Positions 1 to 5,360 of a DNA stretch of 7,781 nt are shown here, in pieces. Source of the stretch: Bacteroidales bacterium (GTDB lineage: Bacteria; Bacteroidota; Bacteroidia; Bacteroidales; Bacteroidaceae); NCBI GenBank assembly GCA_004552195.1, contig SFPC01000086.1, positions 1 to 7,781 on the forward strand, written 5' to 3'. Position 1 is the stretch's first letter; every line of letters starts with the position of its first letter. The notes beneath the pieces are model-generated. The model had not been told where the DNA came from and ran no database searches. It saw nothing but the letters and a program-made list of their open reading frames with translations. The position numbers and the translations under genes are program-made.

Positions 1-2
1 AT

Positions 3-509
3 ATGTCACCTATTGTCAGCATCATCATGGGAAGCACCTCCGACCTTCCCGTCATGGAGAAAGCAGCCCGCTTTCTCGAAGAAATGGAGATACCCTTTGA
101 AATGAACGCCCTCTCTGCCCACCGCACGCCGCGCGAAGTGGACGAATTTGCCCGCCACGCCGCCGACAGGGGGCTGCGCGTCATCATCGCCGGCGCCGGC
201 ATGGCCGCCGCACTCCCCGGAGTGATTGCAGCAGGCACCACACTGCCCGTCATCGGCGTGCCCATCAAAGGCATGCTCGACGGACTCGACGCCATGCTCT
301 CCATCATACAGATGCCTCCGGGCATACCCGTGGCCACAGTCGGCGTGAACGGCGCACAGAACGCCGCCATTCTCGCAGCAGAGATGCTCGCACTCTCCGA
401 CCAGGCGCTCGCAGAACGACTGAGCCACTACAAAGAAAGCCTGAAGCAGAAAATCGTGAAGGCAAACGAGGAACTCAGCGAAGTGAAGTATACTTTCAAG
501 ACCAACTGA
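3..509 (+). CDS. purE: PurE, N5-carboxyaminoimidazole ribonucleotide mutase
   Basis: Cytoplasmic enzyme of de novo purine synthesis; class I PurE converts N5-CAIR (made by PurK) to 4-carboxy-aminoimidazole ribonucleotide. The 168-residue product matches the usual length of bacterial PurE (about 160-170). Visible family motifs are GSTSDLPVM at residues 10-18 (phosphate and ribose binding), SAHRTP at 38-43 with the catalytic His40, and the glycine/alanine-rich AGAGMAAALPGVIA stretch at 63-76, followed by a GVP loop. The ATG at base 3 gives the normal N-terminus (a short lead into the first beta strand VSIIMGS), so the gene is probably complete even though only two bases precede it; its promoter and any upstream operon partner lie outside the window. 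One base separates its TGA from the ispG ATG, so the two are almost surely co-transcribed. Identification is firm; the mutase (class I) rather than carboxylase assignment rests on family resemblance. Confidence 0.97.
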   Translation: MSPIVSIIMGSTSDLPVMEKAARFLEEMEIPFEMNALSAHRTPREVDEFARHAADRGLRVIIAGAGMAAALPGVIAAGTTLPVIGVPIKGMLDGLDAMLSIIQMPPGIPVATVGVNGAQNAAILAAEMLALSDQALAERLSHYKESLKQKIVKANEELSEVKYTFKTN

Positions 510-510
510 C

Positions 511-2382
511 ATGGACTTGTTCAACTACCATCCACGCCGCTCCCACCGGGTCGACGTGGGCAACCGACCACTCGGCGGCGACGAACCGCTGCGCATACAG
601 AGCATGACCACAACGGTCACGACGGACGTCGAAGCCTCCCTACGCCAGTGTCGGGCCATCTTCGACGCGGGAGCGGACTACGTGCGACTCACCACACAGG
701 GCACCCGCGAGGCCGAAGCCCTCAAGCCGCTCCGCGAAGCCCTCAACCGCGAGGGCTACGACCGCCCGCTCGTGGCCGACGTACACTTCAATCCCAACGT
801 GGCCGACGTGGCCGCCACCATCGTGGAGAAGGTGCGCATCAACCCGGGCAACTACGTCGATCCGGCCCGCCAGTTCAAACACCTGGAGTATACCGACGAG
901 GAATATGCAGCCGAACTGGCCCGGTTGGAAGCCCGCTTCGTCCGTCTGCTGGCCATCTGTCGCGAACACCACACCGCGCTGCGCATCGGCGTGAACCACG
1001 GTTCGCTCTCCGACCGCATCATGTGCCGCTACGGCGACACGCCTGAGGGCATCGTGGAGAGCTGTATGGAATTTCTCCGCGTGTGTGTGAAAGAAAAGTT
1101 CACCGACGTGGTCATCTCCATCAAGGCCTCCAACACGCAGGTCATGGTGCGCAGCGTCCGCCTGCTCTGCCGCGTGATGGAACAGGAGGGCATGGACTTC
1201 CCGCTCCACCTGGGCGTGACGGAAGCCGGCGAGGGCGAGGACGGCCGCATCAAGAGTGCCGTAGGCATCGGCGCCCTGCTGGCCGACGGCGTGGGCGACA
1301 CGTTGCGGGTGAGCCTCAGCGAACCGCCCGAGGCGGAAGTGCCCGTGGCCTACAAACTGGCGGAATACGTGGTGCGCAGGGCCGGCCACCCGGCCATACC
1401 CGCCACGGCAGCACCCGACTTTTGCTACGAAAATCCCGGCCGACGCCCCACCCGGGCGGTAGGTCCCGTGGGTGGCAGCGGCGTGCCCGTGGTCATCGCC
1501 CCGGTGCTCTCCGGCGAAGTGCCGCCCGCACGGCCCGGATGTCCCGAACCCGACTTTTACTACACCGGGCGCAACCTCCCGCCGGCCGATCGGCGTCGCC
1601 AAGGGCCGGGCTACCTCGTCGACGCCGACCTGTGGCAGGGCGAGGCCGACACCTACCCCGTGTTTACCAAAGAACAGCTGATGTTCATCCCCGCCTGCCA
1701 CGCCCGGATGAAGTTCCTCTTCCTCACCTACCTCATGCTCGACGACGAAACGAAGGCCCTGCTCCGCACAGACCCCAACGTGGTGCTCATCGCGCAGAGC
1801 AACCACGCCAACCGCCTGGGCGAACAGCGCGCCCTGGTGCATGAACTGTGGCGCGAGGGCATCACCACGCCCGTAGTCTTCTTCCAGCACTACCTGCTCG
1901 GAGCTTCGCGCAAGGAGGACTTCCAGCTCTATGCCGCAGCGGACATGGGCGCACTCATGTTCGACGGCCTGACGGACGGCATCATGCTCTTCTGCCAGTC
2001 GCCGGAGGGCGACCGCCCCATGCCGGCGGAGACGGTCTGCGACACGGCCTTTGCCATACTCCAGGCGGCCCGGCTGCGCACCACAAAAACGGAGTACATC
2101 TCCTGCCCCGGCTGCGGCCGCACGCTCTACGACCTACCCGGAACCATAGCCCGCATCAAGGCCGCCACAGCGCACCTCAAAGGACTGAAAATCGGCATCA
2201 TGGGCTGCATCGTCAACGGACCGGGCGAAATGGCCGACGCCGACTACGGCTACGTGGGCGCAGCCCGCGGAAAGGTGAGCCTCTACCGGGGAAAACAGTG
2301 TGTGGAAAAGAACATACCGGCCGAAGAGGCCGTCGAAAAACTCCTCGCGCTCATCGAGAGCGACCAACGAAACGAGGCATAA
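511..2382 (+). CDS. ispG: IspG (GcpE), 4-hydroxy-3-methylbut-2-enyl diphosphate synthase, large form
   Basis: Penultimate enzyme of the MEP isoprenoid pathway: an iron-sulfur enzyme that reductively opens MEcPP to HMBPP in the cytoplasm. At 623 residues it is the long form known from Bacteroidetes, Chlamydia and plants, rather than the roughly 370-residue E. coli form. The N-terminal TIM barrel (about residues 10-290) shows the RIQSMTTT start motif, a VRLTTQG strand, VADVHFNPN and VRINPGNYVD. An inserted middle domain (about 295-520) follows, beginning with a Pro/Gly/Arg-rich linker. The C-terminal 4Fe-4S domain has CPGCGRTLYDL with Cys532 and Cys535, then GCIVNGPGE with Cys566 and the fourth ligand Glu573; this spacing fits the known CxxC...C...E cluster site. 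The gene begins one base after purE. A GTCA-type hairpin about 20 bases after the stop may end transcription. No truncation or missing ligand is seen. Confidence 0.97.
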   Translation: MDLFNYHPRRSHRVDVGNRPLGGDEPLRIQSMTTTVTTDVEASLRQCRAIFDAGADYVRLTTQGTREAEALKPLREALNREGYDRPLVADVHFNPNVADVAATIVEKVRINPGNYVDPARQFKHLEYTDEEYAAELARLEARFVRLLAICREHHTALRIGVNHGSLSDRIMCRYGDTPEGIVESCMEFLRVCVKEKFTDVVISIKASNTQVMVRSVRLLCRVMEQEGMDFPLHLGVTEAGEGEDGRIKSAVGIGALLADGVGDTLRVSLSEPPEAEVPVAYKLAEYVVRRAGHPAIPATAAPDFCYENPGRRPTRAVGPVGGSGVPVVIAPVLSGEVPPARPGCPEPDFYYTGRNLPPADRRRQGPGYLVDADLWQGEADTYPVFTKEQLMFIPACHARMKFLFLTYLMLDDETKALLRTDPNVVLIAQSNHANRLGEQRALVHELWREGITTPVVFFQHYLLGASRKEDFQLYAAADMGALMFDGLTDGIMLFCQSPEGDRPMPAETVCDTAFAILQAARLRTTKTEYISCPGCGRTLYDLPGTIARIKAATAHLKGLKIGIMGCIVNGPGEMADADYGYVGAARGKVSLYRGKQCVEKNIPAEEAVEKLLALIESDQRNEA

Positions 2383-2402
2383 CACCTCCGGCCCGACACC
2401 CC

Positions 2403-2437
2403 CCGTCATCTCGCTGACGGCCTCCACCTCCTCTCCC
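2403..2437 (+). terminator. Possible weak terminator after ispG
   Basis: A perfect 6-bp stem CCGTCA/TGACGG (2403-2408 and 2415-2420) with a TCTCGC loop begins 20 bases after the ispG stop and is followed by a C/T-only tract rather than a clean T-run. The position suits a terminator but the missing T-run makes it weak. Confidence 0.35.
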
Positions 2438-2522
2438 CTTTCATGGGCGACAACTCAGACAACCTCAGACCACTTTTCCACAGTGTTCTCCGATTGTCCC
2501 GGTTGTCGCCCCATTTTTTCTG

Positions 2523-2595
2523 ACAACAACCTAGACAACTTATACAACTTCTGACAACGCAATAAATGTTGTTTGATGTTGTCTTCGTTGTCGTC
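2523..2595. repeat. 73-bp direct repeat, copy 1
   Basis: Matches 2691-2763 at 72 of 73 positions (T versus A at the tenth base). Internally it is an imperfect inverted repeat: AGACAAC (2533-2539) can pair with GTTGTCT (2578-2584) and ACAAC (2554-2558) with GTTGT (2568-2572) around the loop GCAATAAAT. Confidence 0.92.
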
Positions 2596-2690
2596 CCATT
2601 TTTCTGACAACAACAAGAAACAACAAATGACAACTGCCTAAAACCAAAAAGTTGTCACATGTTGTCCCATGTTGTCGTCAATTATTTTTT

Positions 2691-2763
2691 ACAACAACCA
2701 AGACAACTTATACAACTTCTGACAACGCAATAAATGTTGTTTGATGTTGTCTTCGTTGTCGTC
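2691..2763. repeat. 73-bp direct repeat, copy 2
   Basis: Second copy of the element at 2523-2595, 168 bases downstream, with a single mismatch. The near identity of two copies flanking a diverged unit suggests recent duplication, conversion, or conservation of both copies. Confidence 0.92.
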
Positions 2764-2769
2764 AAAAAA

Positions 2770-2794
2770 CATCGCGCCTTCGGCGAAGGCGATG
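2770..2794. other. GC-rich hairpin flanked by A-runs
   Basis: CGCCTTC (2775-2781) and GAAGGCG (2785-2791) form a perfect 7-bp stem with a GGC loop, extendable to CATCG/CGATG with a 2-base bulge. A-runs lie on both sides (2764-2769 and 2796-2800), so on the minus strand the hairpin is followed by a T-run and would resemble an intrinsic terminator; on the plus strand it would not. No minus-strand gene needing termination is seen. Confidence 0.5.
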
Positions 2795-2801
2795 CAAAAA
2801 G

Positions 2802-2840
2802 TCGGCGAGTAGAAAAAACAACTCGGCGAGTAGAAAAAAA
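2802..2840. repeat. 17-mer duplicated at 21-bp spacing
   Basis: TCGGCGAGTAGAAAAAA occurs at 2802-2818 and again at 2823-2839, exactly 21 bp (two helical turns) apart, just after the hairpin at 2770-2794 and about 115 bp upstream of the candidate -7 box. Function unknown; the spacing would suit adjacent binding of a regulator on one DNA face. Confidence 0.85.
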
Positions 2841-2848
2841 TAGTCCGG

Positions 2849-2882
2849 GACTTGTCGCGCACAAGTGGCGGACTTGTTGCGC
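2849..2882. repeat. Alternating ACTTGT / ACAAGT / ACTTGT triad
   Basis: ACTTGT (2850-2855), its complement ACAAGT (2861-2866) and ACTTGT (2872-2877) lie at exact 11-bp steps with 5-bp spacers. The middle copy can pair with either neighbour, giving two mutually exclusive small hairpins in RNA or a three-site operator in DNA. The outer copies belong to a longer direct repeat, GACTTGTYGCGC, at 2849-2860 and 2871-2882. Confidence 0.8.
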
Positions 2883-2926
2883 CGCCCGCCCGCAACAAAA
2901 CAGCCCCGACGAAAGTTTTTGTCCCT

Positions 2927-2961
2927 TTTCGGATTCATCCGTCAATTCCTTCGTATCTTCG
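2927..2961 (+). promoter_or_regulatory. Candidate promoter of the sigma factor operon
   Basis: TATCTTCG at 2954-2961 resembles the Bacteroidetes -7 box TAnnTTTG with one change. The 12-mer TATCTTCGCACC at 2954-2965 recurs exactly as the likely -7 region of the tRNA-Leu gene at 7454. A TTTCGG at 2927-2932 could act as a degenerate -33 box, though its 22-bp spacing is slightly long. Transcription from here would leave a leader of roughly 200 bases before the ATG at 3180. Confidence 0.45.
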
Positions 2962-3047
2962 CACCGCCTCCCCACCCTCCGACGCCACAGGCCGACGGAG
3001 CCGAGGCACCACAGCGAGCCGGAGCGGACCGCCACGCCGCAGCAGCC

Positions 3048-3090
3048 TGTTTTTCGCACTCAGAGGGTTACTTTCGCCCACCGAAAAACA
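3048..3090 (+). other. Stem-loop in the sigma operon leader
   Basis: TGTTTTTCG (3048-3056) and CGAAAAACA (3082-3090) form a perfect 9-bp inverted repeat with a 25-base loop inside the predicted leader, upstream of the sigma gene. A CTCCG/CGGAG pair at 2977-2981 and 2996-3000 lies nearer the 5' end. No known riboswitch core was recognised. Confidence 0.4.
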
Positions 3091-3179
3091 TCAATCACCA
3101 CAAGGCAAAAACAGCACAGCCACCCTCCGGCCACCCCATGCACACGAACGAAACGAGAACGCCAGCTTCAGACACAACC

Positions 3180-3836
3180 ATGCCAATCGCGCTCAATCAA
3201 TTCCGACAGCAGAAGGAAGCACAGATGGTGGCAGGAGTCTACACCAAAGACCCCATTGCCGTTACCGAGCTCTACAAATACTGCGAACGGTATTTCCTCA
3301 ACCATTTCCGAGGCATCTTCTTCGCTCCGGACAAGGTGGCCGAAGACATACTCCAACAAACCTTCCTCACCCTCTGGACACAAATCGAGGAACACCGCAT
3401 CTACGCCGACAACATGCAGCTCTACGGACGAAACGGCAAGCCATTCACCGCAGACCTGCTCACCTACTTCATGGCCATGGCCAAAAACAAACACAAGGAG
3501 TGGGCCAGAGGAAACACCGACACAGAATTCTGCGACGAGCTCCTCTCTCCCGACACACGCCTCAAGGCCCAGCCCGAACCCTTCACCGGGGAAAGCGAAG
3601 ATGACTACTGGACACAACGGCAACGCGAAATCCTGGCAGAAGTTATAGCAGAAATGCCCAAAAGATGCTACGACATTCTCACCAAGTACTACTACGAAGA
3701 GAAGGACCTCGACACCATTCTCCTCGAAATAGACACCATCACCACCAAAAACGCACTGAAAACAAAAAAGTACAAGTGTATGGAAAACCTCCGCGAGGTG
3801 GCATGGAAAATCTACTCGCAAGAACTCAACGCTTAA
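3180..3836 (+). CDS. ECF-type sigma-70 family RNA polymerase sigma factor
   Basis: A 218-residue protein with the two-domain plan of extracytoplasmic-function sigma factors. Region 2 (about residues 26-110) includes AEDILQQTFLTLWTQI at 54-69, the conserved core-binding helix (family pattern A-D-Q-x-F-W), followed by FMAMAKNKHKEWAR. Region 4 (about 150-205) includes EMPKRCYDILTKYYYEEKDLDTILLEI and KTKKYKCMENLRE, matching the helix-turn-helix and closing helix of Bacteroidetes ECF factors, though the helix-turn-helix is atypical. The linker (112-145) is long. Start choice: ATG at 3180 gives a typical ECF length; an in-frame ATG at 3138 would add 14 polar residues, and the still longer frame from GTG 2865 begins before the candidate promoter and is rejected. 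It is followed 12 bases later by a membrane protein gene. It probably directs RNA polymerase to a specific stress or envelope regulon; the targets are not visible here. Confidence 0.85.
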   Translation: MPIALNQFRQQKEAQMVAGVYTKDPIAVTELYKYCERYFLNHFRGIFFAPDKVAEDILQQTFLTLWTQIEEHRIYADNMQLYGRNGKPFTADLLTYFMAMAKNKHKEWARGNTDTEFCDELLSPDTRLKAQPEPFTGESEDDYWTQRQREILAEVIAEMPKRCYDILTKYYYEEKDLDTILLEIDTITTKNALKTKKYKCMENLREVAWKIYSQELNA

Positions 3837-3848
3837 AGCACGACCATC

Positions 3849-4469
3849 ATGGATAAAGACTTTCAAGACCTCATCGACCGCTTCTTGCTTCATCCTGACT
3901 CGATGCCGAACGAAGAGAAGCAACACTTCATGCAGGAAGTGGCAAGCGACCCGAAAAAAAGGGAGCAGTACCACTTCACACGCCTGCTGAAAGATACCAT
4001 ATCCCAACGCGAAGAGAAACTGAAGTTCCTGCACCGACTCAAACGCATGGAGCTGGAAGTGGCAGCCCTCCAGCCGGCATGCTGCGCCTGCCCACCGCCA
4101 CCACCCGCCACGAAGCCCAAACGTCAGGCCGCCGCCCTAAAGGCAAAACCGCAAACGCAACAGCCGCAACAACCCGCCCGGCGCACCGCCTCACGCCACA
4201 ACAAACTGATGTGGGGCGGAGGCATCGCAGCAGCCTTGGGAATGGGATTCATGGGCCTCAACCACTACATGGCCGACATGGACTCCGCAGCCGACATCGC
4301 CGCACCCGCCGACCTCTCCGACACCCCCGATAACCAACCCTCCATGCCCCTCAACCAACAAGGCAACTATTCCAATTTCTCCGAAGAGAATTTCGAACCC
4401 GACCTGGCCGAACCCGCCGCAGAAGCAGCCCCCGACACCCTCGACACACCCAATGACGCTGAGGAATAA
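3849..4469 (+). CDS. Single-pass membrane protein, candidate anti-sigma partner
   Basis: A 206-residue protein I do not recognise by family. Residues 1-72 are a charged, probably helical domain beginning MDKDFQDLIDRFLLHPDS, with a heptad-like K/R/E-rich stretch at 36-70. Residues 78-118 are a low-complexity linker: a small CCAC cysteine cluster (78-81), a run of five prolines, then Lys/Arg/Gln/Pro-rich sequence. One hydrophobic segment (about 119-138, WGGGIAAALGMGFMGL) is followed by an acidic, Asp/Glu/Pro/Asn-rich tail to the end. Positive charge before and negative charge after the segment predict N-terminus in the cytoplasm and the tail outside it. It is the second gene of the sigma factor unit, a position usually held by an anti-sigma factor; but no FecR domain or classical zinc-binding HxxxCxxC motif is seen. 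The anti-sigma role is inference from context and topology only. Confidence 0.8.
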   Translation: MDKDFQDLIDRFLLHPDSMPNEEKQHFMQEVASDPKKREQYHFTRLLKDTISQREEKLKFLHRLKRMELEVAALQPACCACPPPPPATKPKRQAAALKAKPQTQQPQQPARRTASRHNKLMWGGGIAAALGMGFMGLNHYMADMDSAADIAAPADLSDTPDNQPSMPLNQQGNYSNFSEENFEPDLAEPAAEAAPDTLDTPNDAEE

Positions 4470-4540
4470 CCACCCCGTGCCACAGCCCGGCCGCCCCGGG
4501 AGCCGCAAGCCCCTCTCAACCCGGCATTGCAACCCCAGGT

Positions 4541-4572
4541 GTGCAAAAAAATGCTTATTTGCACTATTTTTG
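4541..4572 (+). terminator. Candidate terminator of the sigma operon
   Basis: GTGCAAA (4541-4547) and TTTGCAC (4558-4564) form a perfect 7-bp stem with a 10-base loop, followed by TATTTTTG. It lies 72 bases after the stop of the membrane protein gene. The stem is AT-rich and the same half-site recurs at 4580, so an operator role is equally possible. Confidence 0.4.
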
Positions 4573-4586
4573 ATGTAGGTTTGCAC
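4541..4586. repeat. Three GTGCAAA/TTTGCAC half-sites upstream of the cupin promoter
   Basis: One GTGCAAA (4541-4547) and two TTTGCAC copies (4558-4564, 4580-4586) are present. The two direct copies are 22 bp apart, about two helical turns, and each is followed by ATTTTT (one directly, one after a T). The cluster ends about 40 bp before the -7 box at 4627, a suitable place for an activator site. Confidence 0.75.
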
Positions 4587-4626
4587 ATTTTTCTGTCCTA
4601 ATAAAAATAAAAAAAGAAAAAAACGC

Positions 4627-4634
4627 TACCTTTG
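4627..4634 (+). promoter_or_regulatory. Bacteroidetes-type -7 promoter box for the wbuC unit
   Basis: TACCTTTG is an exact match to the Bacteroidetes -7 consensus TAnnTTTG and follows a long A-rich tract (about 4600-4623). A TTTG -33 box at the usual distance is not evident; only A-rich sequence is there. Transcription starting near 4640 would give a 5' leader of about 150 bases before the cupin ATG. That leader contains a bulged hairpin, ATTCCAC (4654-4660) pairing with GTGGGAAT, and a small AATTG/CAATT hairpin near 4713-4727. Confidence 0.6.
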
Positions 4635-4792
4635 TCCCGCTTCATTGGTGCATATTCCACTTTTCCGTGGGAATGCAAGGCGTACAAAACAGCAGATGAA
4701 AAGTATTTTGCTAATTGTTTGGCAATTCTGTCGATACCTGTTTTGGCCTCAGAAAAGGAATCAACAGCCCGACAACTAACATCCTGCCCACA

Positions 4793-5209
4793 ATGGAAAT
4801 CAACAATAACTGTCTGGAACAGCTCTTAGAAGAAGCGGCACAATCGCCCCGGTTGCGCCAAAGCCAAGACATGCGCACTGCCCCAACCGACGGAAGCCAA
4901 CGCATGCTCAACGCGCTGATGCCCGGAACCCAAGTGCCCATTCACCGACACCCCCTCACGAGCGAAACAGTGATTTGCCTCAGCGGTAAACTCGACGAAG
5001 TAATCTTTGAAGAAACCACCGACGCCGAAGGCAACAGCCAACTCCGCGAAACAACCCGTATCAGACTATGCCCCAACGAGGGCAACTACGGTTGCCAAGT
5101 GCCCCAAGGAGCATGGCACAAGGTGGAAGTGTACGAACCCTCCATCATCTTTGAAGCAAAGGACGGACCCTATGCACCCGCTGCACCCGAGGACATCCGA
5201 AACCTTTAA
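4793..5209 (+). CDS. WbuC-family cupin-fold metalloprotein
   Basis: A 138-residue cytoplasmic cupin. WbuC-family proteins are often encoded in O-antigen or capsule clusters; their reaction is not well defined. Cupin motif 1 is visible as PIHRHPLTSETVICLSGKLD (residues 49-68), supplying putative metal ligands His51, His53 and Glu58; motif 2 is CQVPQGAWHKVEV (101-113) with His109. The sequence IIFEAKDGPYAP (118-129) near the C-terminus, preceded by LNALMPGTQ (39-47), is typical of WbuC. The ATG at 4793 gives the family-like start; the frame stays open upstream to a TTG at 4715, which would add 26 residues unlike the fold and is judged untranslated leader. No Shine-Dalgarno sequence is seen. The next gene, 151 bases downstream, is a nucleotide-sugar dehydratase, supporting a role in surface glycan synthesis. 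A firm function cannot be given. Confidence 0.88.
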   Translation: MEINNNCLEQLLEEAAQSPRLRQSQDMRTAPTDGSQRMLNALMPGTQVPIHRHPLTSETVICLSGKLDEVIFEETTDAEGNSQLRETTRIRLCPNEGNYGCQVPQGAWHKVEVYEPSIIFEAKDGPYAPAAPEDIRNL

Positions 5210-5213
5210 CCCC

Positions 5214-5276
5214 GGCTCCTAAGCCAATCACTCAGATTCCAAAGCCTATCACTCAGGCTCCCAAACCTATAACCAC
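5214..5276. repeat. Three tandem 21-bp repeat units
   Basis: Units at 5214-5234, 5235-5255 and 5256-5276 share the pattern GRYTCCNAARCC followed by ATCACTCA or a variant (first nine-base halves GGCTCCTAA, GATTCCAAA, GGCTCCCAA). They begin four bases after the wbuC stop. The period is a multiple of three, but the frame that would read GSxxxxH-like heptads has a stop in the first unit, so it does not look coding. Confidence 0.8.
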
Positions 5277-5294
5277 GGCGGTAAAACCACCGCC
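5277..5294 (+). other. Short GC hairpin after the 21-bp repeats
   Basis: GGCGGT (5277-5282) and ACCGCC (5289-5294) form a perfect 6-bp stem with an AAAACC loop. No T-run follows, so it is not a convincing intrinsic terminator; it could stabilise or separate the two messages. Confidence 0.45.
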
Positions 5295-5309
5295 CTGCAG
5301 AAAGAACAA

Positions 5310-5342
5310 GAAGGCTCCGATGGCCCCCTGCCGGAGACCTTC
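5310..5342 (+). other. Stem-loop just upstream of the dehydratase start
   Basis: GAAGGCTCCG (5310-5319) pairs with CGGAGACCTTC (5332-5342) in a 10-bp stem with one bulged base and a 12-base loop. It ends 18 bases before the ATG at 5361 and just ahead of the purine-rich AAAGAG, so it could influence translation initiation if transcribed. Confidence 0.45.
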
Positions 5343-5360
5343 GCACAATAAAGAGATGGT

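Larger units (their letters stand above)
2449..2763. repeat. GACAAC/GTTGTC hexamer-rich array with degenerate 84-85 bp tandem units
   Basis: The hexamer GACAAC occurs nine times (starts 2449, 2458, 2522, 2534, 2553, 2606, 2629, 2702, 2721) and its complement GTTGTC eight times (2502, 2578, 2587, 2651, 2661, 2671, 2746, 2755). GTTGTCG anchors at 2502, 2587, 2671 and 2755 divide the block into units of 85, 84 and 84 bp. The first and third units are near identical; the middle one is diverged and ends in three GTTGTC copies at exact 10-bp steps. Left half-units carry mostly GACAAC and right half-units GTTGTC, so each can fold into a nested hairpin. Short open frames here on either strand are repeat translations without gene character. 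Role unknown: protein-binding array, structured RNA or dispersed intergenic repeat are all open. Confidence 0.85.

Noticed and set aside
6..524. Minus-strand open frame of 172 codons opposite purE
   Set aside because: Fully antisense to a complete purE; its composition (Cys, His, Gly-rich) is typical of a reverse-strand shadow.
640..1890. Long open frame of 416 codons on the minus strand opposite ispG
   Set aside because: It is antisense to a gene with intact family motifs; stop codons are rare there because of high GC and codon bias. Its His/Val/Gly-rich translation shows no domain.
2502..2763. CRISPR array
   Set aside because: Units are 84-85 bp with similar sequence throughout; there are no short identical repeats separated by unique spacers of uniform length and no cas gene.
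2682..3059. Minus-strand frames in the repeat spacer (also 2406-2633) that share similar peptide ends
   Set aside because: The shared peptide comes directly from translating the 73-bp repeat; there is no start context, family motif or coding bias.
2865..3179. N-terminal extension of the sigma factor from GTG 2865
   Set aside because: It would begin upstream of the candidate promoter, its translation is Pro/Ala/Arg-rich and unlike any ECF factor, and an ATG at 3180 gives normal length.
2734..3648. Plus-strand frame of 304 codons overlapping the sigma gene
   Set aside because: It starts inside the repeat array and runs in a different frame from the sigma factor, with Ser/Thr/Pro-rich low-complexity translation and no domain.
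4486..4500. CCCGG/CCGGG hairpin after the membrane protein gene as terminator
   Set aside because: Only five base pairs and no T-run; the later GTGCAAA/TTTGCAC stem is the better candidate.
4715..4792. TTG start giving WbuC 26 extra residues
   Set aside because: The extra residues do not resemble the family N-terminus, and an ATG at 4793 fits the usual length.
5214..5350. Small peptide gene in the wbuC-dehydratase spacer
   Set aside because: The most peptide-like frame has a stop within the first repeat unit and no start codon with suitable context.
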